NCBI GenBank assembly: GCA_009760855.2
Contig: WPIO01000016.1
Coordinates: 6,087,001-6,128,500 of the forward strand
From: Cristatella mucedo
Taxonomy: Eukaryota > Bryozoa > Phylactolaemata > Cristatellidae
Length of the DNA stretch: 41,500 nucleotides
Direction of reading: 5' to 3'
The notes under the pieces are model-generated. The model was not told where the DNA came from and made no database searches. It worked only from the letters and a program-made list of their open reading frames with translations. Numbering within the stretch: position 1 is the first letter of the stretch; each line of letters begins with the position of its first letter. This document shows positions 1 through 11,180 of this stretch, one piece after another. Made by a program: the position numbers and the translations under genes.

Positions 1-1515
1 TGAATCCATGAGCAGCATCGCATGGATGGCTCCGTTGGGCTTTGGCTCGTTGATTACCTTTTCAGTCAGTCGTTTTCCGCTAAATGATAGTGCGCAAACA
101 TTGTGCACTAGTAGGTCATCAAAGGCTCACATTGCGTGATTCCAAAAAAGGTCCAAAGTACACTCTGCCGAACTCGGGAGTTTTTTTCATTCTCCTGCGT
201 CAGGGGTGAGCATCTTAGCCCGAGCTATTTTTATTGGGCCTTTCTGGATTTGAGGAGCGGGCAGCGTCGCTCGTTCGCAGTTGAAGCGGTCGGGGAATTT
301 ACGGGCAGCTGCCGCGGTGTCTTCGAGAACCTTTCGCGGCGCCCGGTGCGTGCTCGAACAGGGCATTCCAGGCAAAGCGAGCGGCGGCGTGACTCGATAG
401 GTGAGTCACTCCGATGTGGACCCTTTTTAAGCCCTACAGCGAAATCGGTCGTCGCAGTATAGTCGGCTATCGCCTACACGAGGGCTCTTCGAGAATGCGT
501 TGTGTTTTGGTCTGTCAATCGGTGCATCTTTCGGTTGCCAATAGTCGCCAATTGACCCGTTTTGGATATGGCTCTGGCTGCAAACTGGCAGGTTACGGTT
601 AGTTAGCGCCCCACCGTAGGCTTACAGAAGCGTATTGGAGGCTGCAGCTTGAGTCGTAGAAGGCGGGAGGCTAAGCTTGCTACCCTAGGGGGCTATCGGT
701 GAGGGCACTGCTGCTACTGCGAAACCCGAACCGGCGCATAAGAAAAGCAGAGCGGGACGTCAAATGCGGCCCACCGATAACTTGCCCTCTGATCCCAGAC
801 CATCCATTCAGCCACCGAGCTGGTCCATGGCGTGGCCAGCTACCGAGATCCACTACTACGTGCTAGGTGGCCGAGTTCATGGCAGATCATCGCAGAGCAG
901 TAAAACCTCGTCACTAACAGACTTGTCCTTAGCCCGGCGAGAGAGTGCAGAAAGAAACAGTCATTAATATAAGCTTTCGGTTGCTAATAAAGACCGGGGA
1001 ACTACGGACTGACTTAGTGCCTTCCGGACTTACTTTTCCGAGGAAATGATCCGTGGACCGCCTTAGTTGAGTAATTAAAAAAAGTTTCCTCAAAGCCTAA
1101 TTGCTGGCAGCCTTCGAATGGCCGCAGGCAGTCTGATTAGGGTAGCTCCATTTCTGAGCAAAGTGGCACGGTCATGAAGACTGCAGCAGCTCTGTACTAT
1201 GCCTTCGAACAATTGCAAACACTAAAAGCCTTGTGTCAATGTAATTTAGTTCTATTCTTACATGACTGATTCTCGAATCAGCATCGCTTACACGGTATCG
1301 AAGCTTTATGCTACATTTACTGGGTCCAAATTTTGTAAGACCATTTGGGAGAACTGACTTTCGTGTTAACATTATTCATTATTAATCTTGGCCAAATTAC
1401 TTTGACGATATTACTAAATGGAGATACGGGTCATACTAAGTTAGATCTCGAAACTTTAACTTGAGATGCATAAGGTCCCCAATAATCTTAAGACAAAAAC
1501 CTCAAATAAATTGTA
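1..1515. other. No gene recognised
   Basis: Both strands were read. Only short open frames with no recognisable domain are present. No clear repeat, tRNA or conserved exon was seen. A diverged exon or promoter could be missed without a homology search. Confidence 0.5.
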
Positions 1516-1590
1516 ATAATGATGATACATTTTAATAGACCCCTGAAAAGCATGAATCTATTCTGGGCACTTAAGATATGCAGTAAAGGA
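1516..1590 (-). mobile_element. Family A LINE 3'-end fragment
   Basis: On the minus strand this is a mutated copy of the family A LINE 3' terminus, the segment that also starts the long copy at 9695. Shared landmarks are the ATT-type tail, the paired GC-rich hairpin arms and the AGATT loop. It lies head to head with a plus-strand copy of the same terminus at 1602-1682. Confidence 0.55.
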
Positions 1591-1601
1591 AGCAGAATCT
1601 C

Positions 1602-1682
1602 CCTTGCAGCAAATGTGATGTGCCTAGAAAGAGATTGGGTTCTCTGAGGTCGCTTTATCAAGTGTATTATTATTATTATTAT
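1602..1682 (+). mobile_element. Family A LINE 3'-end fragment
   Basis: This matches the last 80 bp of the plus-strand family A copy at 20767-20850: TTGCAGCAAATG, a GCGCC-type hairpin, AGAGATT, then a (TTA)n tail. No coding part remains, so it is a severely 5'-truncated insertion. Confidence 0.85.
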
Positions 1683-2011
1683 CAAATGGCTATAGCTGGG
1701 TTCAAGGAGACTAGCCTATTCCCGTCAGGGCCCCCTAATATATATGCCCATTCTTGATCGCTATGGAGGCCTTCCCGGCAACAGTGGCTCAGTGGTGATC
1801 GTCCGGGTACACAACACTTTATATAATACACACGAATTTGGAACAAGGTTCTTACGTAATGACATATACTTGCCTGCTGCTGCCTGGGGCCCATTCTTTC
1901 TAGCCAATCAAATATCACAACTAGTCCTTTGGACCCTATTCCCACTTTCCTGCGTCTAGGATGCACTGATCTGCTGCTGCCATGCATAACTAACATAATT
2001 AATACGTCATT

Positions 2012-2335
2012 ATGTATCTCCGTCTGTAACTCCACAAAGCCATAAAGACTAGGTGGGTGTTATGCAGGAGAGTTTTGTATAGCGCACTCACAGCCTATGC
2101 TGCTTTCTGTACGCATTCGGTAGCCAACAGACTTCGGCTCACGCAACAAAGAGAAAGTGGGCAGCATAGCAGAGTCAGGAGAGCAGTTTAAGTAGTGAGT
2201 AGCATGGAAGTAGCAGCTCAAGACCCCTGAAAAGGATGAGCCATAGTCGGCAGTAGGAGAGTAGTTGTCGTTGCTTAAGAATTGCGGAATTGAGTTCCAC
2301 AGCATTAACCTCAGGTTATGTCCCAGCACCTCTAA
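2012..2335 (-). mobile_element. Family B LINE 3'-end fragment
   Basis: The reverse complement matches the 3' part of the family B copies ending at 28907, 31667 and 37398. It includes the CTATGGCTCATCCTTTTCAG block, the AGTCTGTTGGCTACCGAATG block and the terminal GGAGTTAC..GGAGATACAT. Only the 3' untranslated region and the end of the ORF remain. Confidence 0.85.
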
Positions 2336-2455
2336 AGAACGATGTGCTCGCTGGCGAAGGGCTCGAACTTGCTCACCTTCGTGCAGAGGGCGCTAGAGAA
2401 GGATCTGTGCCCGGTGGCGGAGGGCTCGCACTTGTTCGCCGGCGTCGATCTAGCC

Positions 2456-2561
2456 TCTGACTGAGGTCGTAGGCTCGAGCTCCGAGGCATATGTGAAACC
2501 CCTGAATAGAGATTAAGTTCTCTTGGGGCGCTATACAAATGAATTATAATTATTATAATTA
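2456..2561 (+). mobile_element. SINE C, 3' part
   Basis: This is the downstream half of the tRNA-derived SINE seen complete at 7861-7997 (-) and 38187-38331 (-). It has a B-box-like GGCTCGAGC, then GGCATATGTGAA, the AGAGATTAAGTTCTCTTGGG core and an AT-rich tail. The upstream tRNA-like half is replaced by a GC-rich stretch (2336-2455) made of two diverged copies of about 60 bp that contain GGAGGGCTCG or GAAGGGCTCG. Confidence 0.7.
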
Positions 2562-2719
2562 GCCAGCTATCGTACAGCAAGCTACAGGAGGGGAAGCACA
2601 GGAAAGACCTGCGAGTTCGGGAAGCGACTCCGTGAGAATCTGGATATGAGCTACTGTGAGAACTTCGAGCGATATCAACAGGTGCGGAGTTCACAGAGTC
2701 AGTATTGCTCAATACCAAC

Positions 2720-2812
2720 CCGTATGGACTGGTAAAAACCCAGGCTTGGGAAAACCAGTGAGCCCCGGGGAAAACCCAGCTCGGGCAAAACCCACGCCTG
2801 GGATGGTCGGTT
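2720..2812. repeat. Short tandem repeat, 16-19 bp unit
   Basis: Four to five imperfect units of the form AAAACCCAgCcTGGG follow one another. There is no coding potential. The origin is unknown. Confidence 0.6.
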
Positions 2813-3148
2813 TCGCTAAAGAGGGTGCGTGAGCCAGATCAATCATCCAATCAGAAGTACCTTCTCGGGCCCGCCTCTATCGATTAGTTCGAGCGGCATC
2901 CGCCGGGGCCAGAGCTTGATTTCGGCACGGGCGACTGATGGTAAAGGAGACCGCACGTTATACGAAATTCAATGTAATGCGGCTGTATTGTATCATAAAC
3001 AAGCAACGCAAGCAAGCGTACATACGGAGGATGTAGTAGCCGTCGTGGAAGCAGCTCCGGAGCTCTCGGAGAGAACGAAAAGATGGGAGAAGGAGAGAGA
3101 ATAGATGGGGATAGGAGAGATGGGGATAGGAGAGAGAATAGAAGGAGA

Positions 3149-3151
<3 letters not shown>

Positions 3152-3221
<70 letters not shown>

Positions 3222-3320
3222 TGAGAGAAAGTGAGAGAGAGAGAGAGGGGAGGGAGAGAGAGCGATGCACACACAGGGAGAGAGACGGACAGGAGGAAGA
3301 GAGAGAGAGAGAGAGAGTAG
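3152..3320. repeat. (GA)n microsatellite tract
   Basis: There is an almost pure GA run from about 3152 to 3250, then impure GA to 3320. A 16-bp GGGGATAGGAGAGAT motif is repeated just upstream (3098-3135). The open frames here that read as Arg-Glu or Leu-Ser runs are products of the dinucleotide repeat, not genes. Confidence 0.97.
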
Positions 3321-3959
3321 GGAGAGCGTGTGGCTAGCGTCCACACAGGCCGGTGGACAAGCAGAAAGTAGCTGGCTGCCGGACTAGCAGGTCGCAGGTC
3401 CACTGCAGCCTAATGAGGCGGTACTGAGTACATTGGTCGCACGCACTAGTGTGCGTAGTTGGGGCGGAACAACACTGTGGGCGTTTCCGAACCCGCACTT
3501 TATAGCCTGCAGTGAGGCTGTCAGAGACGAAAAGTTGCCAAACCTAATTTAGCAGCCTCGTTTATGTAGTGACAAAAGACACTCAAATAGTGATAAAATG
3601 CTACGTTTACATAGAGACAGTACGTAGCGCTTTAACTTTGTCTGTTTGACAGCTGCAGGACTCAAGCCCATGACCTAATCAGTAAAGTGCAAGCTGCTAT
3701 ACTTCGTGCTGAGCTCACCGGTTGAGAACCATCGGCTAAGGCTCTTCTGCCACTTCCGAAACCCGTTTCTTAAATATGCATTTCGGTTTTTTCATTTTAC
3801 CTAAGAATGTATTACAATGCGCCCTGCTAAAATATATGTATAGATTCTAATACTTTGTTCAGTCCTAGAGATGGAGCTCCTTAGAAAAAAGACCTGAAAG
3901 CGTGACCTAAGATCACGCTTAAATCAAATGTGGAAACTATTTCTAAAATGTAGCTTATC
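3321..3959. other. No gene recognised
   Basis: There is no convincing ORF or repeat. A short stretch near 3545-3570 weakly resembles the SINE D tail, but it is too short to call. Confidence 0.45.
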
Positions 3960-5405
3960 AGAAACCGCTACTAACAAAGATAAAGGCTAACTTCAGGATG
4001 ATTTCACTCGTGGCCTCCAGGAATGTAGACATTGAGCTGCTGCACAGAATTGCGGGACACGATTCCAGAGGGGATGCTGCCACTCTAGAGATGGAATCCC
4101 TGCTCTGATCTACCTTGCTGACAAAGAAGCTAGAGAAGCGATCGGTTAGATCATAACAAGGCTCGCTAGGTAAGGAAGTAGCCTGGGAGCTGCTGAAGAA
4201 ATGGTCGATCGTATGCATCAGCGTCTTCGGGTTGTGCATTTGTGATTCCATAATTGTTTTTTTATAGTAGCTGAACTTGACCTTTGCTAGGATTGATTGG
4301 TACGATCTGTGTAGTCCTTATATGTGCCTCAATGGACAGTCAGTCTTGATCGTTTGTATGCTTTTACAGCTTACACTGAGTAGAACTAGCTTGTTTAATG
4401 TCCGTGGTAAACCACAGGCCGTCTGGTGGAGGGTGTACAGAGCGCTTAGTCGGAGGTTCGAAGTTGTCAAGAAGGTCTGCTAGTGTCGTTTTGTAGCATT
4501 CTATTAATGATGACAGGGAAATTGAGCAATAGGGGCGACGAAGATATTCTCGCACGGACAACATCTTTGTCAAGGGTCTTGAGGTTTCGAAATTCACATG
4601 TGACTTCAGATGCAGAAGAGGGCACACTGTAGACTGAATGACCTGCATGTGGTCAGATAAGCAGAATTTGGTAACAATAGGTGATGATAGTGTGCAGCTT
4701 AAAGGAAAAAAATTGATCGACTGTGTCCCTTCATGTGAATAGGGCAATGTATACCTGCCACAAGAGACAGTGTGTCATTCAGTGCACGAACTTCGGTGCT
4801 GATGGCGTCTGATAAGTTATCAAAATGAATGATAAATTCACTCATAACGCGGAAAGATCGATTTCTGGCACACAGAATCGAAATGGGATCCTATAAATCT
4901 GAGATAAGTGAAGACTTAGTACGGGGGGGGGGCGATAGACTTGGTACCAGGGAGAGGGCGATGGACAACTGCCACCATTCGAAGCTTGCTGTCAGACGAA
5001 CTCACAGCAATAGATTCGAAAGACTGCTTCGCGTGAACTGCAAGTGGCTTGAAATTGATGGACGCGCGTGAAATGACATTGAATCCACCATCAGATTTGA
5101 TTCAATCGAGGGGTATGGAAGAAATAAAACCCTGTTTGGGTTGCGTCGTTAACAGCAGAGCAGTTAACCAATTTTATCGCTCAGGGCAGTTCTAGACAAA
5201 GCCGAGAATTTTCAAATGAAAGGAGCCTCCATAATCACGCATTTTCTTACATGCTACTGTCAAGCGACAAATAAACCATCTTGAAGCAGGTCTTAGCTGT
5301 ATCGGTTTCCTTACGCTGTGTTAGCAGATTTCGATTTTCGGTAGAGAATTCTATAACGGACAAGAAACGCTAGTCGCGCTTGTTGCCGGGAGGTGAAAAG
5401 ATTAT
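3960..5405 (-). mobile_element. Family A LINE, degraded 5' portion
   Basis: This minus-strand copy is colinear with 12300-14170 of the long family A element. From 5' to 3' it holds the 5' UTR (5400 to about 5270, sharing CAGGTCTTAGCTGTATCG with 14053), endonuclease remains with a CLSDHMQ motif (near 4650) and the linker before the reverse transcriptase (to 3960). Frameshifts and stops break the ORF throughout. The reverse transcriptase and 3' end are missing, which is unusual for a LINE because these normally lose their 5' end. A later deletion is the likely cause. Confidence 0.8.
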
Positions 5406-6030
5406 ACCTTAATATTTGCATGAACTTGAAGATTCCGCAGCATATGATTATATTATTAGCTTATTTGTTTTTCATAAATTGTGCCTTTCGGGGGAAAATT
5501 GACGAGTGTGGTCCCAAGCACGCCGCTGTTGTCGGCAGTACGACGTTTTTTAAGCAGCTCATCTTGGACTTAGAATCTTACGATCGAAAGTGTATCACAA
5601 TCGAAGGTGTAAAAAAACTCCGATATCCACCCACTTTTTGAGTTTGGCAACGCCAATTTTTGAGTATAGCTTAGTGTAAATAGAGTGTATTGTGGTGGAT
5701 TGGGTTAATTCGTCAACCCCACATCTAGGACCTAAAATCTCACGATCGAAGGCGTTCTTTACTACATTCTCACATTCGCAAAGTTTCTATCAAGTTGCAT
5801 TAAATACGTGTGACGTGGTTATTGAGCTGTTAGCGTTTTTTTGGGGGGCTATCGCTGGCCAAATGTGGTTCTGCTCACATAGTTATGGAAAACAAACTCT
5901 TATGATAATTAACCCGATAATTAAACAGCTAATATTTACACTGAATGCCGTGACTAAAATGTTGCTTCTGACACATCGTAAGACTTAGGAGGCCGTCCAG
6001 CAATCTCACGCCGTCTTGGTTTGGCCTAAG
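5406..6030. repeat. Unclassified DNA, possible outlying satellite monomers
   Basis: No gene is recognised. Two similar stretches, GGACTTAGAATCTTACGATCG at about 5567 and its variant at about 5728, lie about 161 bp apart. That is the same spacing as the satellite starting near 6540, so this may be its degraded edge. Confidence 0.35.
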
Positions 6031-6039
6031 GGTTAGGAT

Positions 6040-6135
6040 GAGTGCATTAGATGACCAATGTCATGGCTCAAGCTTTGTGGCATTTGCACCTGAATATAGA
6101 CGAGTTTATCCTAGGGCACTATGCGAATGAATTAT
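6040..6135 (+). mobile_element. SINE C, degraded copy
   Basis: The stretch GGCTCAAGC..GGCATTTGCACCTGAATA and CCTAGGGCACTATGCGAATG aligns with the SINE C tail. The tRNA-like A box is not recognisable. The copy runs into an AT-rich expansion. Confidence 0.5.
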
Positions 6136-6230
6136 ATATAATAATATAATATAATAATAATAATATATAATAATATATTATTATATATAATAATTATATA
6201 CACACACATATATACATATATATATATATA
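6127..6230. repeat. AT-rich simple repeat
   Basis: This is a run of TAATA, TATA and CACA units following the SINE C tail. It is probably an expansion of that tail. Confidence 0.9.
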
Positions 6231-6599
6231 TTTGGTGGCGTCCAGGGGAATTTCACTCTCTTAACCAGCCTCCCACATTGGGTTGCGGAAATATGCCACA
6301 GATTCCGGAAGTAGAATATCTCCGTTTTCGAAAAGCTTTCGCTTGTGTAGTGAAACGTAATGACTGCAGAGTGTACAGTAATGAGCTTAGCCAGAGCACG
6401 AGGTCATAAGAATTATTGTTTATGATAAGTTAGCGTTTAACCGGTTGAGGCATTCTAACAAGTGTCATTGCATTCTAACAAATGTGTTGGCAGTATATGT
6501 GGGCTCATTGAACGTTGTGTGGAATGATAATAGAACTTACAACAGCCAATTCCCAGTCAATTTGAAATGGATTTCGGTTAAAGTCTGGCCATAGTCACA

Positions 6600-6880
6600 G
6601 TCGCAACGACAAATACTCTCCTGCTGCCGACCATGGCACATCCTTTCCAGTCGTCCTGAGCTGCTACTTCCATGCTACTATTACCTTCAACTGTTCTCCT
6701 GACTCCACTGTGCTTCCCACTATTTCTTTGTTGAGTGAGATTAAGTCTGTTGGTTCCCCTTTGAGCACCGAAAGCCGCTTAGGCTGTGAGTTCGTTATAC
6801 AAAACTCTCTTGCGTTACACCCACTTAGTCTTTGTGGCTTTGTGGAGTTACAGGCGGAGATGCGTTAGGATGCATAATGC
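6600..6880 (+). mobile_element. Family B LINE 3'-end fragment
   Basis: It runs from the CTGCCGACCATGGCACATCC block to the terminal GGAGTTACAGGCGGAGATG, matching the family B 3' ends at 28907 and 31667. It sits inside the satellite array. The poly-ACATT tail is degraded. Confidence 0.85.
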
Positions 6881-7860
6881 ATATGCATAATGCATATGCA
6901 TTTTGCCTTCGATTGCAGTGCATCTCCCTGATTGTGCGTTCGTGATTGGATGAAGGAATGCGGTGGCACTTTTAATACAGTGCTCCTAATAAACAAGAGA
7001 AGTTAAATCTCCTCCCACCAGATTTGTGTCTGATTGTAACAGAACGTCACAGATTATCATATTTTCCGGAACATTGCCTTCTATTACCATTTATTGCCAG
7101 AGATTGAAGGCGCACTATGGGTTGAAGTATGTTCGCCAATTGCGAACGTCATGTGGCATGATAATCGGAGCTTCGAACATCCAACTTATTTTCAATCTTA
7201 AACAGATTGCTGTCGAAGCCGCGCCATTGCCACCAATTGTGCTGCATTGCCCTCAATTGTGCCTTTGTCGATTGTTTAAAAGGATGTGGCTGCTCTTTTA
7301 ATACAATCTGCTGCAATACACAAGAAAATTTGGAGCTTCTCACAGCAACAGTCAATTGTTTGTAACGGACCGTTATAGATTGGTGTATTTTTCCGGGCCG
7401 TTGCCGTCGATTGCCATACATTGACGTCGATTGAACGTGCACAGTGTGTGCAAATTACGCGAGCGAATAGTTAGATGTTGGGTGAAAAGAGAGTTGCAGT
7501 TTCTCGCAGAAAATCTTGTCGATTTTCCACGGATTGCTCTGTCGGCCCCGACCTTTGTTGTGGATGGCCAAACTGCACAGTTGACGAGCAAAGTAACGTG
7601 AAAATATTGCGTTTTCACTTTGGACGCTGTGAAATATTGTTTGAAATGAAAATTGCAGCTTCGAGCTGCCAATATCTCGTCAATTGGCTGCGGGTTGGAG
7701 TAATGGCTCGGACTATTGCTGTCTACTACCATTCATTACTCGAGATTGTATGTTCGCGAGTGGTTGGAAGGATGCCATTGCACTTTAAACACAGTTCGCT
7801 GTGATACGTAAGAAATGTTTTGAGCTTGGCCCAGTCATTTTCCGGTGATTTGCGATATAA

Positions 7861-7997
7861 TATAATTCATTTTTATAGCACACTAGGAGAAATTAATCTA
7901 TTCAGGCGCTTCACATATGCCTCGGGGCTTGAGCCCTCGACCTCAGCCAGGCCTCGGTCGGGGCGAGCACCTTAACCACTGGACTAAACCAGCTCGG
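7861..7997 (-). mobile_element. SINE C, complete tRNA-derived SINE
   Basis: The minus strand reads GAGCTGGTTTAGTCCAGTGG, a tRNA-like pol III A box. About 35 bp on there is a B-box-like GAGGGCTCAAGCC, then a tRNA-unrelated tail with GGCATATGTGAAGCGCC, an AGATTAATTTCTCC core and an AT tail. The total is about 137 bp. A box, B box and tail define a pol III SINE. It is a near-complete copy inserted in the satellite. Confidence 0.85.
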
Positions 7998-9371
7998 CGT
8001 GCATCGTAATAGATTGCCGTATTTCCCCGGGCCATTGCCTTTTATTGCTATGCATTGCCAAGGTTGAATGCCTTGATTGGGTTGAAATTTTGCACTCGGG
8101 CAGTGAGATGATACGTGCAATGAGAATTGGAGCTTCGTGCAGCCGACTTCTTGTCAATTTGCTAAATGATTGTGGCATTGGCCCCAGCCATTGCTGTCGG
8201 TTGCCATGCGTTTTTGACAACTAACATTCAAAATTGCTTGCAAATTTAATAGTTTCACTTTTAAACAATTACATGTTAAAATCAATGACAATTTGAGCTT
8301 TTCGAAGCCAATATGTGGTCGATTTGTCACGCACTTCGAGCCGAGCTGTTATCGTAGATTGCCATTCATTGCTCGTGACTGTGCGAGCGCAATCGGTTAA
8401 AATAAGGCGGCTGCACTTTAAAAAAAAGTGCTTTCTAGTATGCATTCATGATTAGAGCATTGAGAAATCTATTTGGGGGCCAGCCTTTACAGTCGATGGC
8501 TGTGCATTGCTGCAGAATTATTGATGCAGTTGAAGTGAAATTGTGTGATTACATAGTAAACGAAGATAAGATTAACGTGCAGTCACTATAAGAACTTGAA
8601 GTGTACGTATTCTAGTCGTTTTCCGGCGGATTTCGGTGTATTGCGGTGTTGGCCCGGACCATTGCAGTCGATTCCAGTGGATTGCTGCAGAATGGTCAAT
8701 GAGGCAATTGTAGTAACATTGTGTGAGTACACAATAACCAAAGATTAGCTCAATGTGCAATCATAATTAGAACTTGTATTGTACGATTTCTGATCACTTT
8801 GTGGCGGATTGTCGTGGATTGCTGTATCGGACCTGGCCTTTGCAGTCAATTGCAGTGCATTACATGAGAACCCGTGTGCACAATGGATCGAAATTTCGTG
8901 GGTGCACTTTGAACTGGGTCTAGTCTTATTGCAACGTGAATCAGAGCTTGACATTGTAGATTTGAGGATGATTTGCAGTAAAGGAGTGGATTGTGATCTT
9001 TTTTTTCTAGTCGTTTTGGACATCCACTGGACAGTGCCAGAATACGCTGATTCATAATTTTTTTACTTTTAAGTGGGTGCGCACACACCGCAGTGCACTT
9101 TAATGTGTAATTAAAAGGGAAATCGGCGAAATCTATTTCTAGTAGTTTGAGGTGGATGCGATGGATTGGATTGGATTGCGGTATTGGCCTGGGCTCTTGA
9201 AGTCGGTTGCAGCGAATTGCACGAGAACGGCCGTGCCAATCCAAATGAAATTGTATGACTACAATTGGCGCTGTGTGTACTTTCATATGCAGTTAAATGG
9301 GAGCTTTTTGAAAAAGATTTCTTTCGTTGTGCCGTGGAATGCAGTAGTTTTCGGTATTAATCTTTTGCAGG

Positions 9372-9494
9372 TGACGCCTAACCACATTATTCTTGTTGTT
9401 TATTGAGCATTCGATCGTGTTTCCTCACCAGAAAATGTAAAGCGCCTAGAAAGTGAGTTCTCTGAGGGCGCATTATCAAATGCATTATTATTCT
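9372..9494 (+). mobile_element. Family A LINE 3'-end fragment
   Basis: It holds the family A 3' UTR (CCTAACCACATTATTCTTG), the terminal hairpin block AATGTAAAGCGCCTAGAAAG and an ATTATT tail. It is a 5'-truncated insertion in the satellite. Confidence 0.85.
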
Positions 9495-9552
9495 TATTGG
9501 CCTGGGTCTCTGCAATCGATTTCAGTGAATTTCTTGAGAACGCGTGAGCAGA

Positions 9553-9632
9553 ATATCGCAAAGCTCCTAAAGAGAAATTGAGTTCTCTGAGAGCGTTTTA
9601 TCAAGTGCATTATTATTATTGTTATTATTAAA
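9553..9632 (+). mobile_element. Family A LINE 3'-end fragment
   Basis: It is a second, shorter copy of the family A 3' terminus with a long ATTATT tail. Its tail faces the minus-strand tail of the long copy starting at 9695. Confidence 0.8.
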
Positions 9633-10528
9633 GTTATTTTCTGGGAACGTTGTACATGTAGCGTAGTTTTAAATTCCAAAACTTTTGGAGCTTTATATAA
9701 TAGTAACAATAATAATGCACTTGATAAAGTGCCCTCAGAGAACTTAATCTCTTTCTAGGCACTTTACATTTGCTGCAAAGGGAAATGCAATTGAATGGTA
9801 AGTAAAATCATGCTTGATAAACAAACGAAATGAATAACATGGTTAGGGGTGACATGCACAGAGTCAGCATGCAAATGTCGTTAGTGGCAGCATGCACAGT
9901 GTCAGCAGGCATAAGCACATGAAGGACGAATCACAGGGACCCACTAAATGCTGTCCTGAATAGGTGTATTTTTAAGTTCTTTTTAAATGTGGTCAGGTCA
10001 GGGGATGTTCTGACGCAGGTCGGGAGGAAGTTCCAGGCTTTGGGAGCATATGAACTAAATGCACGGTCTCTAAAGGATTTCAGGTTTCTACGGGGTATTT
10101 GTAGACTGTTGGATTCCGAAAAGGAGGTGGTACGATGCTTGGCCTGATGGGGGAGTATATCTGAGAGATAGGCTGGAGCCAAAGAATGAAGTGACCTAAA
10201 AGTGAGCGACAAAACCTTGAAGTCAATCCGTTGCTTGACTGGTAGCCAGTGCAGGTCAGCGAGAAGTGGAATAATGTGGCAACTGTGACGCTCACGACAG
10301 ACAAGCGTAGCTGCAGAGTTTTGCACCAGCTGCAATCGCCTGATCGCACGTTCCGGTAGACCAGCGAGCAGTGAGTTGCAGAAGTGTAACCGTCCAGAAG
10401 CTCGTCCCCCGGTTCTCCACCGGTGGACTGTGTGATGCAGTGCTGCAGTGCGGTTAAAACACAGGCGGCCACAACTGGGTGCCGAAAGAAACAGTTTGTT
10501 GTGGGCCTGATAGTAGTGGTTACGCGCT

Positions 10529-10686
10529 GGCGCTTTACGCGGCGCGTACCGGACCGACGGAGTTACCTGTGCGAACTCCCGAAGCCCGAGTATGATAAAC
10601 TACCCTATGCGTTTTCGCGGCGCGTACCGGACCGACGGAGTTAACTACACGAACTCCCGAAGCCCGCGTATAATACACTATCCAAT
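10529..10686. repeat. Tandem duplication of about 79 bp within the 837-bp insertion
   Basis: Two units each contain CGGCGCGTACCGGACCGACG, GAACTCCCGAAGCCCG and a following TATGATAAACTACCC-like end. They form one of two repeat blocks of the insertion. Confidence 0.8.
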
Positions 10687-10949
10687 GGGCGCGTCGCTAG
10701 CGATTGTGAAGGCGGGTTGCTAAAGCACCCCAAGATACGAGCAGCTAACTGAGTAGCCGGCAGAACACAACTTCGCAGTCTAAGTTGCACTTAACTGTTC
10801 GTCGCCGTAGGTTCGTCTCGTGCTTTCGAAGCGTAGTCTCCCATCGACTACCAAGCTGCAGCCCTGAGCTCTGTCAGTCGTCTCATTATATTCTCTCTCC
10901 TCGCAACTCCTGACCTCGCGCGGCCAGCTGCTATTTCTACTTCAGCATA

Positions 10950-11180
10950 TTAGTCGGTACACATCCTGACCGCAACGTCTGCACTAGGCTTCATTCTAAC
11001 GTTAGCGGGTAGACCAGGAGCCGGGCTTGTACTAGCTATCCAAGTCGAACCCGCTAAGACAACCACATTAGTCGCTCCGTCTCCTAACCGCATCGCCTGC
11101 ATAAAGCTCCATTCTAACCTGAGCTAGGTGAGTCAGGGGCTGGGTCTGTACGAGGCGCCCTAGTCGACCCCCCCCCCCTA
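10950..11180. repeat. Diverged tandem duplication of about 112 bp within the 837-bp insertion
   Basis: Two units start ATTAGTCG, share CATTCTAAC and GGGCTTGTAC or GGGTCTGTAC, and end near CGAACCCGCTAAG or CGACCCCCCC..TAAGG. They sit near the opposite end of the insertion from the other repeat block. Confidence 0.65.

Larger units (their letters stand above)
6540..9550. repeat. Highly diverged tandem satellite, about 160-bp monomer
   Basis: A phrase of the form GGCCATTGCNGTCGATTGCCATGCATTGC recurs near 7070, 7222, 7395, 7540, 7708, 8023, 8182, 8340, 8487, 8655, 8833, 9187 and 9500. Corrected for insertions, the steps are about 145-188 bp. Two other landmarks recur in register: GCACTTTAAA..CAG and GGAGCTTCG..GCCAAT..TCAATT. 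I estimate at least fourteen monomers, each strongly diverged. The array is interrupted by family B (6600-6880), SINE C (7861-7997) and family A (9372-9494) fragments. All ORFs in it are short and lack domains. Period and divergence were read by eye. Confidence 0.7.

Noticed and set aside
2884-3403. Long Leu/Ser or Arg/Glu open frames on both strands
   Set aside because: They are translations of the (GA)n tract. No start context, domain or non-repeat coding sequence supports them.
3700-3770. Second SPIN-like end (GGTTGAGAACCATCGG)
   Set aside because: Only one end-like motif is present, with no partner terminus or 8-bp duplication.
7475-7804. 109-residue ORF in the satellite region
   Set aside because: It lies on satellite monomers, has no domain, and equivalent frames in neighbouring monomers are closed.
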